Origin: CAYYNP01 sp964472545 | Lineage (GTDB): Bacteria > Planctomycetota > Planctomycetia > Pirellulales > Thermoguttaceae | NCBI GenBank assembly: GCA_964472545.1 | Contig: CAYYNP010000238.1 | Location: 1 to 15,750, forward strand | Direction: 5' to 3' | DNA length: 15,750 nt | Shown here: positions 6,954 through 15,622 of the stretch, one piece after another | Position numbering within the stretch: the stretch's first letter is position 1 | How the letters are laid out: each line of letters starts with the position of its first letter | The notes under the pieces: model-generated | The model's input: the letters and a program-made list of their open reading frames with translations, nothing else | The model's database searches: none | What the model was told of the DNA's origin: nothing | Position numbers and translations under genes: made by a program

Positions 6954-8402
6954 TTATAGCTCGCCTTCCGTGGGAATCACAAATGGGCTGCGATCATCTC
7001 GCGTCAACAGGGCGTCGGCCGACGGATGATCGACGAACGTCTCGGCCTCGCCGTCGAACTGAAGCCACGGGCCAAGCGTCAGCCGTGTGTCGTCGACGTC
7101 GACGCCGTTCTCGGCCAGATGGCGCCGGTTGCGGTCGAAGGTCGCCGCGAAGTCGTCGTGGATCGCGCGACGCGCGATTTGATCGAGGATCTGCTTCGGC
7201 GAGGCTGGGCTGCCGAGCCGGTGCGAGACGTTGCCCACGTGACAGAGCGCGCTGGAGAGGTGCCCCTGGAGGATCTCCGCGTTGAGGTCCTCGGCCTTGC
7301 GGCTGCGGACCGCCGTGAGGAAGTTGTCGAAATGGTCGTCGCTCTCGGCGGAAAGGTCCTGGATCTTCTTCCCCTCCGGATCGAAAACGGCGGCCGAGGT
7401 TTGCGTCGAGGTGATGTACCCGTCCGTGCCTTCGACGATCAGGCCGTTGGTCAACCCTCGGTGCGGGCCGGTCTTCAGGCCGCGGACCTCGACGACCAGC
7501 GACTTCTCGCCAAAGTCGTGCAGCGTGACCTGCGTGTTGGGCGTCTCACCGGCATCGACGTAGCCCACGCGGCCGCCGTAGCTCATCACCGTATGGCTGA
7601 GCCCCTCCACGCCCAGGGCCCAGCGTGCGATATCGACCCGATGGATGCCGCTGTTGCCCAGGTCGCCGTTGCCGAAGTCCCAGAACCAGTGCCAATCGTA
7701 ATGGAAGCTCCGCCGGGTGATCGGAGCCAGGCGTGCCGGGCCGCAGAAGAGGTTGTAGTCGACCCCGGACGGCGGCCGATATTCGCCCGGCGGCCCGATC
7801 GACCCGCGACGCTTGCGGACCATGCAGAAGGCGAGTTTTACACGGCCCAGCTTGCCTTGGCGGAGATAGTCGATCATGGCCCGGTTCGAGCCGTGCGAGC
7901 GATACTGGGTACCGGCCTGGCAGATGCGTCCGTGCTTTCGCGCCGCCTGTACCATACGGCGTCCCTCGCTCACGTTATGGCTGACCGGCTTCTCCACGTA
8001 GACGTCCTTGCCGGCCTGCATGGCCCAGACGGCGGCCAGGGCGTGCCAGTGGTTGCAGGTGGCGATCGAGACCACGTCGAGCGCCTTTTGGTCGAACACC
8101 CGCCGCATATCCTGCACGGCCTTCGGTCGGCTTCCCTGCCGCGCAGCAACCCCCCGAGCCACGCGCTCCGCCCGATTCAAATCAGCGTCGCAAACAAACG
8201 TCAACTCACAGTCCTTCCTCCCCGCGTATGCCGCCGCATGCGCCGATCCCCTTCCTCCGGCGCCGATCAGCGCCACGTTCAACTTCTCGTTTGGGCTCGC
8301 ACTCCGCGCCCGCGCCTCCTGCGGCCGAACTATCGGCGTACCAGCCGCCGCCGTAGCGGCCAGCATCGAACGGTAGAGGAATCGTCGCCGAGTGACGGGC
8401 AT
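6954..8402 (-). CDS. Tat-exported Gfo/Idh/MocA-family oxidoreductase
   Basis: A 482-residue NAD(P)-dependent oxidoreductase. The N-terminus has a twin-arginine signal (TRRRFLYRS at 4-12, then an Ala-rich segment), so it would be folded and loaded with cofactor before export. The Rossmann domain starts with ALIGAGGRGSAHA (44-56). CNHWHA (116-121) and YVEKPVSHN (135-143, the EKP motif) follow. NSGIHRVDIARW (250-261) carries the His/Asp of the substrate site. The C-terminal segment (about 440-478, LTLGPWLQF ... RSPFVIP) is typical of planctomycete members. The family acts on sugars, inositols and similar polyols; the substrate here is unknown. GGAG lies seven bases before the ATG. The gene starts only 23 bases after the SHD1-TPR stop codon, which argues for co-transcription. 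A second, unrelated activity is possible, since several family members are glycosidases or reductases. Confidence 0.88.
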   Translation of the reverse strand: MPVTRRRFLYRSMLAATAAAGTPIVRPQEARARSASPNEKLNVALIGAGGRGSAHAAAYAGRKDCELTFVCDADLNRAERVARGVAARQGSRPKAVQDMRRVFDQKALDVVSIATCNHWHALAAVWAMQAGKDVYVEKPVSHNVSEGRRMVQAARKHGRICQAGTQYRSHGSNRAMIDYLRQGKLGRVKLAFCMVRKRRGSIGPPGEYRPPSGVDYNLFCGPARLAPITRRSFHYDWHWFWDFGNGDLGNSGIHRVDIARWALGVEGLSHTVMSYGGRVGYVDAGETPNTQVTLHDFGEKSLVVEVRGLKTGPHRGLTNGLIVEGTDGYITSTQTSAAVFDPEGKKIQDLSAESDDHFDNFLTAVRSRKAEDLNAEILQGHLSSALCHVGNVSHRLGSPASPKQILDQIARRAIHDDFAATFDRNRRHLAENGVDVDDTRLTLGPWLQFDGEAETFVDHPSADALLTRDDRSPFVIPTEGEL

Positions 8403-8425
8403 GGTGGGTCTCCGTGGGCAAGCGG

Positions 8426-11400
8426 TCAGCGTGACGTCTCGTTGGGCGAATCGGTCGCCGTCTTCACAGGTCGTGCATCAATGGCCAGATCGTCGGCCTC
8501 CGGGTCGCCCTCACAATCGTTGCAGCCGCCATCGTCGATGCCGTTGGGCCCCAGACTGTAAAGGAGGTACCCGTCGGCCGTACTCTCGTAGCGGAGTTCC
8601 TTCTCCGTGAACAGATCCTCCGGCACCTCCTCGACGAACCGTGGGCTGAGATCGTCCAACCGTTTGGGATACCGTCCCCGCATGCCTCGATATTCCGTCA
8701 GAGCGTAGGCGAGTTCGGCAAGTTGCAGCCGCATGGTGGCTCGATCTTCCTCGGCCATCAGGACCTGAAAGGCCGGCGTGACCAAGCCGAACATGAAATG
8801 CGTCACGTCGTCAGCGGTCGTCTCCGGCGGGAAGACGCCGTACGACAGAGACATCACGTACGAAGGGTCGTCCTTCAGTTGCCAGTCGGCCAATTGGCTC
8901 ATCAAGGCACAGTTACTGTGGAGCCCTGCCGCTGCCCGAGTGCGTTGCGGCCGCGTGCGATAACTACACGCTGCTACCACGCGGTCGTACCAGAAATTCA
9001 CCTCGGCAAGCACTTCGTTGAAGTCTACCGATTCGTTGTAGACCCAGGTTCCGGGGAACGCGCTGGGCTTGTGATCGGGATTGACGGCGTCTTCGTCATC
9101 GTTGAGGAACGAGATCCATCGCGTCCAATCGAACATGGCCCGCGGTCCGCCCACGGCGGTCACGCGGACGATATCCAGGGCCATGTAGCGTTCGGATCGC
9201 TCGATCTTCTCGGCAATCCGCGGCATTGGAGGAAGCTCTCGCAGGGCAGTTCGCAACCGCCTCGCCTGCCGAGGCGTGAGAGCGCCGCAATGCGCGAACA
9301 CACGGTCTCCCACACAGGCCATCGAGCTGATTCGCATGGCGCGTAGTGCATGGATCAAGGTCGGCCCTTGCCCGACCAGCCGTGCCAGACGATGACATAC
9401 CAGTAAGTCCTCGGCCGCCTCGTCGAGTTGCCCCTCCCCCAAGCCGAGCATCGCCCGCGCGCAAAGCAGGTTTGCCGCTTTGGGCAGCAGGGGTGCGGTG
9501 GGCGTCGTAGTGGCAGCCACCATAGGGAAAGGCACCGACTCCGTCTCGACCAGCGGCGAGTAGTATCGTGGACGCTGTGTGGCCTCGACGATCAGTCGTA
9601 GCGGCTGGTCGTTGGCTTCGAGCCATCCGGCCAGAGCGGGAAACTCGGCCTTCGTCCACGGCCGCTGTAGGGCGTCTTGGTACTTCTCCCACGGGTCAGC
9701 AACCCCGTCGCTTTCGGCTGTCCCGTCGCCTTCGGCCCCGCGGCTCGTGAGGTATTCACCGAGCGAGACGTAGTACGGCCCATCGTCAGGCAGCGGCGCG
9801 ATACCCAGAAGCCGGAAGAACCGATCGCGATCCTCCTCGGCAAGCTCGCCCGGTCCCATCGCCCGCCACAGCAGGACCGCCGCGTTGTTCTCCGGTGTCA
9901 CGCCCTGGCTGTGCCGGGCGTTCAGCGCCGCGACGTAGTCCACCGACCCGTCCGCACGCAGCGGGCCGAGCAATCGCGTGGTCTGCTCGGAAACGTCGAT
10001 CGGGAATCGAGGGCCCATTGGCCGTGGCGGTACAATTCCCGGCTCGACAAGAGCCTCGCCGGCCGGCGGATCGTGAGCGGATTCTGGCGGGGGATCGACA
10101 GCTTCGGCAGGGGGATGCACGTCAGCCGGCGTCTCGGTCCGGGTCGCCGCAAAGAAGCTATCGAGTTGCGGTGCCTTCTCTTGCGCTTTGGCGAAGTCCG
10201 CGGCAGCCTCGTCGTGCTGGCCGAGAATCGTCCGGATGCTCCCGCGCAGGACGTTTCCGGAAGGCAACGTCGGCTCGAGCTTCAAGTACCGCTCTGCATC
10301 GGCCAGTGCCGCCGGCACGTCTCGCTTCATCAGATGGGCAACCGCCCGAAGCTCGTATGCACGGGCGAACTCGGGAGCCAGCCGCAACGCCTTGGCTGCG
10401 TCGGCCAGAGCCTGCTCCGGCTCTCGATGCATGACTCGGGCCCATCCGCGCATCACGTGGCCGTCGGGCCAGGCCGTTCTGAGACGAATCACCTCGGTGA
10501 AGTCAGCGGCAGCCTGATCGTACTTGGCCAACGTCATCCAACACCGGCCACGGTCCTGGTAAGCGCCGGCGGAATTCGGGTTGACGCGGATAGCTTCGCT
10601 GAAATCGGCGATTTGCCGTTGCAGATCGCCCTTCATCCGCCAGACGTAGGCGCGTGCCACGTAGAACGCCTCCCGGTTCGGATCGACGCGAATCGCCTCG
10701 CTGTAGCCGGCGATCGCGCCGTCGAGGTCACCCGTCTCTCGGCATAGAACGGCACGGTTGACGTAGCCCTCGAACGTCTGCGGCTCAAGGCGGATCGCCT
10801 CATCGAAATCGGCCATCGCCTCGTCGAATTGCCACAGCGACTTGTGGATCATCCCACGGTTGCGATAGGCGCCGGCCAGTTTGGGGTCGATGCGAATCGC
10901 CGCGCTGAAGTCGGCCAGGGCCTTCTCGTCGTCGCCTTGCGAGTGCCATGCCAGACCGCGGCTATTCAACGCGGCGGTCGATTTCGGGTCCAGGCGGATC
11001 GCTTCGGTGAAATCGGCGATGGCCCGATCCGTGTCGCCCTTATCTTGCGACACCAGCCCGCGGTTGCGATACGCCGCGGCCAACTTCGGAAACGCGCGAA
11101 TAACCTCCCCGCAGATCGCGATGGCCCGGTCGTATTCCCCCACCGTCTGCCAGGTGGCGCTCTGGGTCAACGCCGAGCGAGCGGCAGTCTCGCGGTCCGC
11201 TCGGGAGAGCTTCCCGATGGGCACGTCCACGGTCCGGCCGTTGCGCTCTTGGAGCCGTACCTTGCCGTCGCGAAGCTCGATAAACTCGGCCTCCGTGCGG
11301 TGGCGGCCGGTGACGTCCGTCCAGGTCCGCACGGGCAGACGGACGGTGGCCGACTCCCCAAACGGCGACTCGGTCTCCGCCGCCGTGGCGGACAATACAA

Positions 11401-11518
11401 CCGACGCTGCGGCCGAGGCCACGACTGAAAGGAGTACCTTGCCCATGCTCCGCGCCGCGGCCTTCGGTATTGCCCGCGGCGCGTGCGTCTCTTGCTCCCG
11501 CTTCCCGCTCTTAGCCAT
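8426..11518 (-). CDS. secreted SHD1-TPR protein with GspG-like tail
   Basis: A 1030-residue protein from the ATG at 11518. A longer frame begins at 11605, but that start lies upstream of the promoter candidate, while the 11518 ATG has GGGGA eight bases upstream. A signal-like hydrophobic segment follows a basic lead (residues about 25-47, ending SATAA). Residues about 61-111 resemble the SHD1 domain (RTWTDVTGRHRTEAEF ... LSRADRE), common in planctomycete exported proteins. Ten tetratricopeptide repeats of about 34 residues fill 121-456, with recurring NRG and AIRLDP. A Pro/Glu-rich linker (about 461-505) leads to a family domain of about 400 residues with no function I recognise. The last segment (929-998) resembles a GspG C-terminus: GRYPKRLDDLSPRF, then DGYLLYSLGPNGIDDGG. 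The role is probably protein-protein interaction on the cell surface or in the periplasm. First gene of the leftward operon. Confidence 0.8.
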   Translation of the reverse strand: MAKSGKREQETHAPRAIPKAAARSMGKVLLSVVASAAASVVLSATAAETESPFGESATVRLPVRTWTDVTGRHRTEAEFIELRDGKVRLQERNGRTVDVPIGKLSRADRETAARSALTQSATWQTVGEYDRAIAICGEVIRAFPKLAAAYRNRGLVSQDKGDTDRAIADFTEAIRLDPKSTAALNSRGLAWHSQGDDEKALADFSAAIRIDPKLAGAYRNRGMIHKSLWQFDEAMADFDEAIRLEPQTFEGYVNRAVLCRETGDLDGAIAGYSEAIRVDPNREAFYVARAYVWRMKGDLQRQIADFSEAIRVNPNSAGAYQDRGRCWMTLAKYDQAAADFTEVIRLRTAWPDGHVMRGWARVMHREPEQALADAAKALRLAPEFARAYELRAVAHLMKRDVPAALADAERYLKLEPTLPSGNVLRGSIRTILGQHDEAAADFAKAQEKAPQLDSFFAATRTETPADVHPPAEAVDPPPESAHDPPAGEALVEPGIVPPRPMGPRFPIDVSEQTTRLLGPLRADGSVDYVAALNARHSQGVTPENNAAVLLWRAMGPGELAEEDRDRFFRLLGIAPLPDDGPYYVSLGEYLTSRGAEGDGTAESDGVADPWEKYQDALQRPWTKAEFPALAGWLEANDQPLRLIVEATQRPRYYSPLVETESVPFPMVAATTTPTAPLLPKAANLLCARAMLGLGEGQLDEAAEDLLVCHRLARLVGQGPTLIHALRAMRISSMACVGDRVFAHCGALTPRQARRLRTALRELPPMPRIAEKIERSERYMALDIVRVTAVGGPRAMFDWTRWISFLNDDEDAVNPDHKPSAFPGTWVYNESVDFNEVLAEVNFWYDRVVAACSYRTRPQRTRAAAGLHSNCALMSQLADWQLKDDPSYVMSLSYGVFPPETTADDVTHFMFGLVTPAFQVLMAEEDRATMRLQLAELAYALTEYRGMRGRYPKRLDDLSPRFVEEVPEDLFTEKELRYESTADGYLLYSLGPNGIDDGGCNDCEGDPEADDLAIDARPVKTATDSPNETSR

Positions 11519-11559
11519 GACGAATCCCCGTACGATGAAAATGCTCCACACCCACGCAA

Positions 11560-11588
11560 ATCGTACCCCAGGCAAGTGCCGATCGCAA
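11560..11588 (-). promoter_or_regulatory. putative promoter of the leftward three-gene operon
   Basis: On the minus strand TTGCGA (11588-11583, 4/6) precedes TACGAT (11565-11560, 4/6) with a 17-base spacer. Transcription would begin near 11553, about 35 bases before the ATG at 11518. This supports the shorter start of the TPR gene. Hexamer matching only. Confidence 0.35.
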
Positions 11589-11598
11589 GGCTGCTCGC

Positions 11599-11627
11599 TT
11601 GACAACGCCCCGGGCCGCGGTTATTGA
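11599..11627 (+). promoter_or_regulatory. putative promoter of the SGNH hydrolase gene
   Basis: A perfect TTGACA (11599-11604) is followed 17 bases later by TATTGA (11622-11627, only 3/6). It points rightward from the 164-base divergent gap, back to back with the leftward promoter candidate and about 50 bases before the ATG. The -10 element is weak. Confidence 0.3.
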
Positions 11628-11682
11628 TAGGAGATTCTGCCTTCCACCGGACCTGCCAATCTGAACACTCTGGAGAAACGCC

Positions 11683-13860
11683 ATGCGAAAACGCCCGAGA
11701 CCATTCTGGATCTCTTGTATCCTGCTGGGCTTGATGACCGCGACATGTGCGACCGCTACGGCCGCCGACGACGCGCCGTCGGAATTGCGATTTGCCAAGA
11801 TCTTTACCGACCACATGATCTTGCAGCAGCAGAAGCCGATCGTGGTTTGGGGTTGGGCTTCGCCCGGGGAGGACGTGGCGGTGACGTTGACGCAGGATCG
11901 GGCGGTGGGCGAAGCGGCGATGGCTCGGGTGTTTGAACTGGCGGCGGAACGGAACATCCGCCGGCCGCCGGCACCGGAAGATGACGGCAGCTATGCGGTG
12001 ACCGTGCAATACGTCGAGAAGAACGCGCCGAAGATCCGCCCGCAGACCGTCGAAGCCAAGGCCGACGCGGACGGCCGTTGGTCGGTCGAGTTTGCCCCGG
12101 CGGCGGCCAGCTTTCTGCCGACCTGGATCGTGGCGAACTGCGGCGAACAGATCGTCGGGGTGCAGGACGTGCTGATCGGCGAACTCTGGGTCTGTGCCGG
12201 GCAGAGCAACATGGGCTGGGGTAACTTCAACCGCAAGGATCGCGAGGCGGCCTCGGCCGATTTCCCCGGACTGCGATACGTCGTGTGGGACGATTCCTGG
12301 TACCTGCCGCTGGACGACCTGCGGCGCGACGTTCGCTGGCAGGTTTGCACGCCCGAAGCGGCCGAGCAGTTTTCGGCCGTGCCGTATCTCTACGGGATGT
12401 TCCTGCACCGCTACTTGAAGGTGCCGGTGGGGATCGTGAACGTCGCCCGGGGCGGAACGCTGGGACAAACCTGGTGCATGCGGGAGCAACTCGAATCGGT
12501 CGACAACGAGATCATCCACACGGTGCTGGCCGATTACGACGCCCAGACGGCCACGTGGGACGATCCGCAGCAGGTCGAGCAGATCATGGCCGATTGGGAG
12601 AAGGCTTGCGATCAGGCCCGGATCGACCACGAAGCGAAGGTCGCCCAAGCCAAGGCCGACGGCAAGCCCAAGCCGCGGCTGCGGCTGCCGAACAAGCCCG
12701 GCGATCCGCGCAGCGGCTGGAGTCCACCGGCCGGGCTGTTCAATGCCACGATCATGCCGATCCGCCACCTGGGCATCCGCGGCGTGCTCTACTATCAGGG
12801 GGAGAACAACAACTTCATGCGTTGGACGCGCTACGAATACACGTTCCCGCGCGTGCCGGCCTCGTTCCGCCAGGCGTTCGGCGACCCCGAGTTGCCCTTC
12901 GGCTGCATCAGCCAACCCGGCTGGGGCACGTTCGGGTTGGATCCGGAGGTCGCCACGATCGCCGAGGGCTACGCGATCGTCCGCGACATCCAGCGGCGGG
13001 CATTGGCCGACGACCCCAACGCAGGCATGATCGCCACCTATCCCACCGGTAATTCGTACATCCACCCGGGTGAAAAACTGCCGGTGGCCGAGTATGCCTC
13101 GCTCTGGGCGTTGGCCAACGTCTACGACCAGCCGGTCGTGCATCGGGCGAATGATTACCGCGAGATGAAGAAACGGGACAACATAATCTACCTCTTCTTC
13201 GACAGCGATCCGGTCGTCTACGAGCGATGGAAGCACATCGAGAACAACGCCTATTGGCAGGTGCTGCCGTGCCCGCGAGAAGGCAACGCGGAGTTCCAAG
13301 GATTTATCATCGCCGACGGCGACCGGCGGTGGTATCCGGCCAAGGCCCGGCACGCGAGGCTCGACGGGAAGCCTTGCATTGAAGTCTACAGCGACTTGGT
13401 CGACGATCCGACCGCCGTGCGTTACGGCTGGGCCAACTGGCCGACCGGCAACCTGGTCGGCCGCAACCGCCTGCCGATGCCCACCTTCCGCACCGACGAC
13501 TGGCCGATTCCGCGAGGTGTCAATTTCACGAAAGAGGCCGAGCAGCAATGCCGCGAGGTGCTCAATCAACTCAAGGCCGAAGGCGAGAAGCAGGCCCTAG
13601 ACCGCAAGATCCGCCAGATGCAGGTCGATCTGCCGAAGCTCGAAACGGAGTTGCAGCTTCGCAAGAATGAAAGCCCCAAGGGACTGATCCAGAGCAAGAT
13701 TGCCCGGCTCGAAGCGATTCTCGATGAGTTTCAGAAAGACCAGTGGCTCTCGCGTCGCATTGCAGGCGAACACGTCGAATTGGGCGAGGAACTCGAAGCG
13801 GCGCGAAAAGTCGTCGACGCGTTGAAGTCTCGGGCGGCGGCGATTGAAGAAGAGCGGTGA
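11683..13860 (+). CDS. secreted sialate O-acetylesterase-like SGNH hydrolase
   Basis: A 725-residue protein with a signal peptide (about 1-28, ending ATATA before ADD). Residues 35-70 (LRFAKIFTDHMILQQQKPI) match the usual N-terminus of sialate O-acetylesterase (SASA) proteins. The nucleophile motif is GQSNM (173-177, Ser175), followed by RGVLYYQGENN (366-376) with the conserved GEN. The catalytic His would be H461 in SYIHPGEK. Most relatives have DIHP there, whereas here the residue two before His is Tyr. The expected reaction is removal of O-acetyl groups from sialic acid or xylan-like glycans. Residues about 297-330 form a charged helical insert. The C-terminus (about 617-725) is a predicted coiled coil rich in Glu, Lys, Arg and Leu, longer than in the core family. 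GGAG at 11672-11675 is seven bases before the ATG. Divergent from the TPR operon. Family confident, substrate not. Confidence 0.85.
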   Translation: MRKRPRPFWISCILLGLMTATCATATAADDAPSELRFAKIFTDHMILQQQKPIVVWGWASPGEDVAVTLTQDRAVGEAAMARVFELAAERNIRRPPAPEDDGSYAVTVQYVEKNAPKIRPQTVEAKADADGRWSVEFAPAAASFLPTWIVANCGEQIVGVQDVLIGELWVCAGQSNMGWGNFNRKDREAASADFPGLRYVVWDDSWYLPLDDLRRDVRWQVCTPEAAEQFSAVPYLYGMFLHRYLKVPVGIVNVARGGTLGQTWCMREQLESVDNEIIHTVLADYDAQTATWDDPQQVEQIMADWEKACDQARIDHEAKVAQAKADGKPKPRLRLPNKPGDPRSGWSPPAGLFNATIMPIRHLGIRGVLYYQGENNNFMRWTRYEYTFPRVPASFRQAFGDPELPFGCISQPGWGTFGLDPEVATIAEGYAIVRDIQRRALADDPNAGMIATYPTGNSYIHPGEKLPVAEYASLWALANVYDQPVVHRANDYREMKKRDNIIYLFFDSDPVVYERWKHIENNAYWQVLPCPREGNAEFQGFIIADGDRRWYPAKARHARLDGKPCIEVYSDLVDDPTAVRYGWANWPTGNLVGRNRLPMPTFRTDDWPIPRGVNFTKEAEQQCREVLNQLKAEGEKQALDRKIRQMQVDLPKLETELQLRKNESPKGLIQSKIARLEAILDEFQKDQWLSRRIAGEHVELGEELEAARKVVDALKSRAAAIEEER

Positions 13861-13866
13861 CACGGG

Positions 13867-14060
13867 TTGGCCGAAGGCCTTCTTCACCGTAGCCCGGGGC
13901 AACGCCCCAGGAGGTCAATGCAAAGGACGAGCATCTTGGCCGAAGGCCATGCTCACCGATTACGGGCGCGTGTGATTATGGCCTTCGGCCAGAGGGTCGA
14001 ATTGGTGACCGTCTTCCTGGGGCGTTGCCCCAGGCTACGGTGAGCATGGCCTTCGGCCAA
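13867..14060. repeat. cluster of REP-like palindromes, two 45-base arms in inverted orientation
   Basis: The 45-base arm at 13867-13911 matches the reverse complement of 14016-14060 at 41 of 45 positions. Each arm has two hairpins: TTGGCCGAAGGCC with a GAA triloop, then GGGGCAACGCCCC. Between the arms a partial third copy (13936-13958) repeats the first 23 bases of the right-arm sequence exactly, and a fourth core TGGCCTTCGGCCA lies inverted at 13979-13991. The core palindrome thus occurs four times in 194 bases, filling the gap between two same-strand genes. Likely a dispersed, mobilised intergenic element that may also end or stabilise the upstream mRNA. No gene is present here. Confidence 0.85.
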
Positions 14061-14079
14061 GAGAGAATGGTGGATACCG

Positions 14080-15525
14080 ATGAGCCGATCTTTGACAACA
14101 TGGCTATTCCTGGTGTTGACGTGTCTGGCGTGGTCCATGGCTAAAGCGGAAACGAGCGAGACCACTGCCGCCACAAGAATCCACAGCGTTACCGACATCT
14201 CGCACAGCTTCTCGTTCTACTTCGACGGCCGCTTCGGCGGCAACTACATCACGTCGCAAGGCGGCGCCGACGCGCGCAACTGGGCGACGCTTCACGAAGC
14301 CGATCTGAGCAACGCCAACCTGCTGGTGCTGCAATCCGGCGGCACGCCCTGCCCTTATACGGCGGAGGACGTGGCGGCGGTCCGTCGTTTTCTGGAAAGC
14401 GGCGGAGGCGTCGCCGTGCTGGGCGATTATGCGACCTTTCGCGATGAGAAGACCTATCGACTGAACGAACTGTCCACCGCCTTCGGGGCCGAGTTTGTCG
14501 ACGTGAAGGCGGTCGGGCCGCTGACGCCGGCGGACGAGTTGGCTGCCACGGAAGTGAAGACTTACGGCGGCAAGACCGTGAAGCTGGCAGACCCCTCCGC
14601 ATGGGACGTCTTGATCCGCGACGCCGAGGACCGTGCGGTGATGGCCCGGCGTGCGGTGGGCAAGGGAAGCCTGTTGGTCGTCTCCCGGGCCCTCTCGGGC
14701 CGCCAGCCGGACGCCAAAGACCCCATCAACGCCGGCATCTGGCAGCCGGTGCTGGCGAAGCTGGCCGCCGGCAAGCGAGTCGATCCCACGCAGCGGCCGC
14801 GGAGCACGATGCCCGAGAACGTTACCGACAAAGGCGGGCTGGAGATTCAATGCTCTGATTACCTCCAGCCGATGGCCGACGAGATCTTCGAGATCTACGA
14901 GAAGGCCCACCCGCGGATGGCCGAGATTCTCGGCGTTCCGCCCAACGAAGGCATGCTCAAGCGGCTGATCCTGCTGCCCACCGGCGGCGGCGGGTTTTCC
15001 AGCGGCGAGGCAATCGGGTTGGGTGTCTGGTGGGGCGATTTTCCCAACCGGCGGTACGGCATGGTGGAATTGCTCGGGCACGAAGCGACCCACAGTTGGG
15101 TGCTGCCCTTCGGCGAGCCGATGTGGAACGAAGGCATCGCCACGTACGTAGGCATCCTGCTAGGGCGCGAGTTCGGCTACAATGAAGAGGCCGACGCCAC
15201 GCTGAAAGGCTGGATCGACGGGGCCAAACGCCACGATCCCGACATGACCAAATACGATCCGGCCCAGGGCAAGGACGTGCCACACGTGGTCCGCATGGCC
15301 AAGCCGATGTGGATCTTCGAAGAGCTGCGGCGCCGGCAGCCCGACCTGCTGCAGCGGTACTTTCGGGCGAAACGCCGATTGATCGACCCGAAGAAGATGA
15401 AGCGCTATACGGCCGACGATTGCGTCGCCGTGCTGAGCATCGCCGCCGGCCGCGACCTGTTCGGTTGGTTCCGCTCGCTGGGGATCGACGTGGATCGATC
15501 GAGGACGTCGGTCGCGGATCGTTGA
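14080..15525 (+). CDS. secreted GATase1-like / gluzincin metalloprotease fusion
   Basis: A 481-residue protein with a signal peptide (1-23, ending AKA before ETS). Residues about 35-235 resemble a class I glutamine-amidotransferase-like fold: NLLVLQSGGTPCPYTAEDV (80-98), then RFLESGGGVAVLGDY (103-117), the pattern of DUF4350/ThuA-like domains. The usual nucleophile Cys elbow is not evident, so this part probably binds rather than catalyses. Residues about 255-470 hold a zinc peptidase: HEATH (334-338, HExxH) and, 12 residues later, WNEGIATYV (349-357), where E351 would be the third zinc ligand, making it a gluzincin (M60 or peptidase-MA-like). The C-terminus (YTADDCVAVLSIAAGRDLF) fits that class. 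GGTGGA at 14069-14074 supports the start. M60-type enzymes commonly cut glycoproteins, which would suit the neighbouring glycan genes, but the substrate is inferred. Confidence 0.75.
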   Translation: MSRSLTTWLFLVLTCLAWSMAKAETSETTAATRIHSVTDISHSFSFYFDGRFGGNYITSQGGADARNWATLHEADLSNANLLVLQSGGTPCPYTAEDVAAVRRFLESGGGVAVLGDYATFRDEKTYRLNELSTAFGAEFVDVKAVGPLTPADELAATEVKTYGGKTVKLADPSAWDVLIRDAEDRAVMARRAVGKGSLLVVSRALSGRQPDAKDPINAGIWQPVLAKLAAGKRVDPTQRPRSTMPENVTDKGGLEIQCSDYLQPMADEIFEIYEKAHPRMAEILGVPPNEGMLKRLILLPTGGGGFSSGEAIGLGVWWGDFPNRRYGMVELLGHEATHSWVLPFGEPMWNEGIATYVGILLGREFGYNEEADATLKGWIDGAKRHDPDMTKYDPAQGKDVPHVVRMAKPMWIFEELRRRQPDLLQRYFRAKRRLIDPKKMKRYTADDCVAVLSIAAGRDLFGWFRSLGIDVDRSRTSVADR

Positions 15526-15559
15526 GTGCTTCCGTATCCTCTCACAGAGTTGGCGACAA

Positions 15560-15592
15560 GAGGAACGCGACTCAGCGGAGCGAGGAACGCGA
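15560..15592 (+). repeat. 11-base direct repeat
   Basis: GAGGAACGCGA occurs at 15560-15570 and again at 15582-15592, a 22-base period, just before the palindromic element. It may be part of the same composite intergenic repeat. Short, and could be chance in GC-rich sequence. Confidence 0.4.
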
Positions 15593-15622
15593 GACAAGTA
15601 GCGAGGCCGACGAACCGCCAAT

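Noticed and set aside
7026..8561. 511-codon open frame on the plus strand
   Set aside because: Antisense to the Gfo/Idh/MocA gene, whose Rossmann and EKP motifs are clear.
11519..11605. Longer N-terminus of the TPR protein starting at 11605
   Set aside because: It would place the start upstream of the promoter candidate and put 53 residues before the signal-like segment; the ATG at 11518 has a ribosome site.
11167..13569. 800-codon open frame on the minus strand
   Set aside because: It runs antisense through the SGNH hydrolase gene and then overlaps the start of the TPR gene in another frame; both have clear domains and ribosome sites, and this frame has neither.
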